12,768 bases of DNA, taken from the NCBI GenBank assembly GCA_913062745.1, contig CAJXXJ010000037.1:1-12768 (forward strand). Reading direction: 5' to 3'. Position 1 is the stretch's first letter, and each line of letters starts with the position of its first letter. Origin of the DNA: an uncultured Phaeodactylibacter sp. (GTDB taxonomy: Bacteria; Bacteroidota; Bacteroidia; Chitinophagales; Saprospiraceae). The translations under genes and the position numbers were made by a program. Shown here one piece after another: positions 11,549 through 12,768 of the stretch. The notes below the pieces were generated by a model. It was not told the DNA's origin. It did no database searches and saw only the letters and a list, made by a program, of their open reading frames with translations.

Positions 11549-11941
11549 TTATCCTCCTATCTGGCAACGGCCATCGTAGACCGCGCCCTCCTCTACAACA
11601 AGAAATTTAGCGTTGAGATCCCCGGCAATTTTGGCGGTGGACGTAAGCTGAAGCGTGCCGGATACCCGCACATTACCTTCAACCGTACCGCTGATTACAG
11701 CGTTCTCCGCCTGTACATCGCCCTGCACGCGGCCAGACTGACCAAGGACAAGACGGCGGTCGCACTGCAACGTGCCCTCCACCGTGCCGTCGAGGCGAAT
11801 ATTTTCGGCGGAGCGGAAGCCGCCGTCAATTTTGGTACCTTTGGAAATGATGCAATTGGTCTCGCCCGAGCTAAGTGGTGACTGGGCGGAAGAAGCAGAA
11901 GCAGCTTTGGCGCTGCTGGACCGAGCTTTAATGGCAGACAT
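11549..11941 (-). CDS. Bactofilin (polymer-forming cytoskeletal protein)
   Basis: The 130-residue protein has a Ser/Ala-rich unstructured N-terminus (1-25) and the bactofilin domain (PF04519) at about 28-125. The domain shows the short beta-helix repeats of the family: KIDGGFRSAENIRLDGTVEG (37-56), RVQGDVQAENAVISGTVEGN (71-90), and then RVSGTLQLTSTAKIAGDLNA. The hydrophobic and Gly positions recur every five to seven residues, as in the right-handed beta-helix that polymerises head to head into filaments without nucleotide. Bactofilins organise cell shape and wall synthesis at the membrane. The M23 peptidase that often accompanies them is not next to it. The ATG at 11939-11941 is 63 bases from the divergent tsaD start. 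Confidence 0.93.
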   Translation of the reverse strand: MSAIKARSSSAKAASASSAQSPLSSGETNCIISKGTKIDGGFRSAENIRLDGTVEGTLQCDRRLVLGQSGRVQGDVQAENAVISGTVEGNVRVSGTLQLTSTAKIAGDLNAKFLVVEEGAVYDGRCQIGG

Positions 11942-12004
11942 AACAACCGGTTTGTTTTTGGGAACACCCTAAATATAAAAAAAATAAATTTATTTTCCAG
12001 CGAT
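11942..12004. promoter_or_regulatory. Divergent promoter region of bactofilin and tsaD
   Basis: Both genes must be started from these 63 AT-rich bases. On the minus strand TATATTTA is one base off the TAnnTTTG element and could serve the bactofilin gene, but no TTG lies at the right distance upstream. No plus-strand promoter for tsaD matches the consensus well. No Shine-Dalgarno is visible before either start. Confidence 0.35.
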
Positions 12005-12768
12005 ATGAGCGTAACAATCCTCGCAATCGAATCCTCCTGTGATGATACTTCAGCCGCTATCCTCAGAGATGGCGCAATCCTTAGTAATTGCGTAGCGAAT
12101 CAGGAAGCACACCGGTTATACGGAGGGGTAGTTCCGGAGGTTGCATCGCGGGCGCACCAATTGAATATCATCCCGGTCGTTGACCTGGCTATTAAGCAGG
12201 CAGGGATTGACAAACGGGAGCTGAGCGCGGTAGCCTTCACCCGTGGACCGGGCCTGATGGGCTCCCTGATGGTAGGTGTTTCCTTTGCCAAAGCCCTGGC
12301 GCTGAGCCTGGACATCCCGTTGATCGAAGTGCACCACATGCGTGCACATGTGCTGGCTCATTTCGCAGAGGCCCCCAAGCCGCCCTTCCCCTTCCTCTGC
12401 CTGACGGTCTCCGGGGGGCACACACAGATTGAAAAGGTAGAAAGCCCGGCGAAGATGGAGGTACTGGGCAAAACCCTGGATGACGCGGCGGGCGAAGCTT
12501 TTGACAAGACGGGCAAGCTACTGGGCCTGGAGTATCCTTCCGGCCCGATCATCGACCGGCTGGCGCAGCAGGGAGCAGCGGTCTATGACTTCCCGGAGCC
12601 GAGGGTTCCGGGGCTGGACTTTAGCTTTAGCGGGCTGAAAACGTCCATTCTTTATTTTCTGAAAAAGGAAATTAAGGAAGACCCGGAATTTATTGCGAAC
12701 CACCTAAATGACATCTGTGCTTCGGTGCAGGAACGGATCGTAAGCATACTTCTAAAGCGGCTGCGCAA
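12005..12768 (+). CDS. tsaD: tRNA N6-threonylcarbamoyladenosine transferase TsaD (3' end outside the window)
   Basis: TsaD transfers the threonylcarbamoyl group from TsaC-made threonylcarbamoyl-AMP to A37 of ANN-decoding tRNAs, in complex with TsaB and TsaE. The frame is open from the ATG at 12005 to the window end: 254 codons and two bases of an expected 330-340. Visible marks are LAIESSCDDTSAAIL (6-20), the metal-binding histidines in HHMRAHVLAH (His111 and His115), LTVSGGHTQ (133-141), TLDDAAGEAFDKTGK (157-171) and DFSFSGLKTSI. No frameshift or missing key residue is seen. It is divergent from bactofilin, an unrelated gene. Formerly called gcp or ygjD and misnamed an O-sialoglycoprotein endopeptidase. 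Confidence 0.97.
   Translation, partial: MSVTILAIESSCDDTSAAILRDGAILSNCVANQEAHRLYGGVVPEVASRAHQLNIIPVVDLAIKQAGIDKRELSAVAFTRGPGLMGSLMVGVSFAKALALSLDIPLIEVHHMRAHVLAHFAEAPKPPFPFLCLTVSGGHTQIEKVESPAKMEVLGKTLDDAAGEAFDKTGKLLGLEYPSGPIIDRLAQQGAAVYDFPEPRVPGLDFSFSGLKTSILYFLKKEIKEDPEFIANHLNDICASVQERIVSILLKRLR

Noticed and set aside
11540..11881. 113-codon plus-strand open frame
   Set aside because: It is antisense to the bactofilin gene, which shows the regular beta-helix pattern.

Overview
The window looks like chromosomal DNA of a member of the Bacteroidota, with the gene content and moderate-to-high GC of a marine Saprospiria-type bacterium (phylum fairly sure, lower rank a guess). The evidence is family content: a GSCFA-domain protein, the short Bacteroidota protein often mislabelled 'phosphoribosylpyrophosphate synthetase', an ECF sigma factor of the MSTVEF type, a bactofilin, and a lipoprotein with a TonB-C-like end. 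Ribosome binding sites are weak and A-rich. One near-consensus Bacteroidota promoter (TTG, 20 bases, TACATTTG) lies before an XRE regulator. No tRNA, rRNA, CRISPR array, insertion sequence or prophage was seen.

Layout. 1-1660: a small conserved protein and an AI-2E-family membrane permease, both on the plus strand. 1659-3805, all minus strand: read in the direction of transcription, an XRE-family regulator, an ECF sigma factor and a lipoprotein, each with its own terminator-like hairpin. 3806-4096: a divergent regulatory region rich in palindromes. 4097-6294, plus strand: a cell-envelope cluster of a YtxH-like protein (with its own terminator), then a tight three-gene operon of a holin-X/DUF1469-type membrane protein, a small coiled-coil protein and a YihY/BrkB membrane protein. 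6449-7420 (minus): a GSCFA esterase-like protein. 7474-8805 (plus): a 443-residue protein I cannot name, with a possible YbjN/CesT-like N-terminal half. 8844-10172: two phenylacetate catabolism genes, paaD and paaG, without the epoxidase subunits paaABCE in view. 10277-10840 (minus): a small exported protein of unknown function. 10841-11548: about 700 bases without a credible gene, containing a 55-base tandem repeat array, palindromes and hairpins. 11549-11941 (minus): a bactofilin. 12005 to the end: the first 254 codons of tsaD, which makes the universal tRNA modification t6A.

How it fits together. PaaD is needed to mature or assemble the ring 1,2-phenylacetyl-CoA epoxidase, and PaaG isomerises the epoxide to the oxepin, so these two flank one reaction whose catalytic subunits must be encoded elsewhere. 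The YtxH/holin-X/coiled-coil/YihY cluster sits head to head with the XRE regulator and ECF sigma factor. I infer, but cannot show, that these form an envelope-stress module. The least explained parts are the repeat array at 11246-11363, the 443-residue protein before paaD, and the terminator-like hairpins placed directly in front of two minus-strand exported-protein genes.
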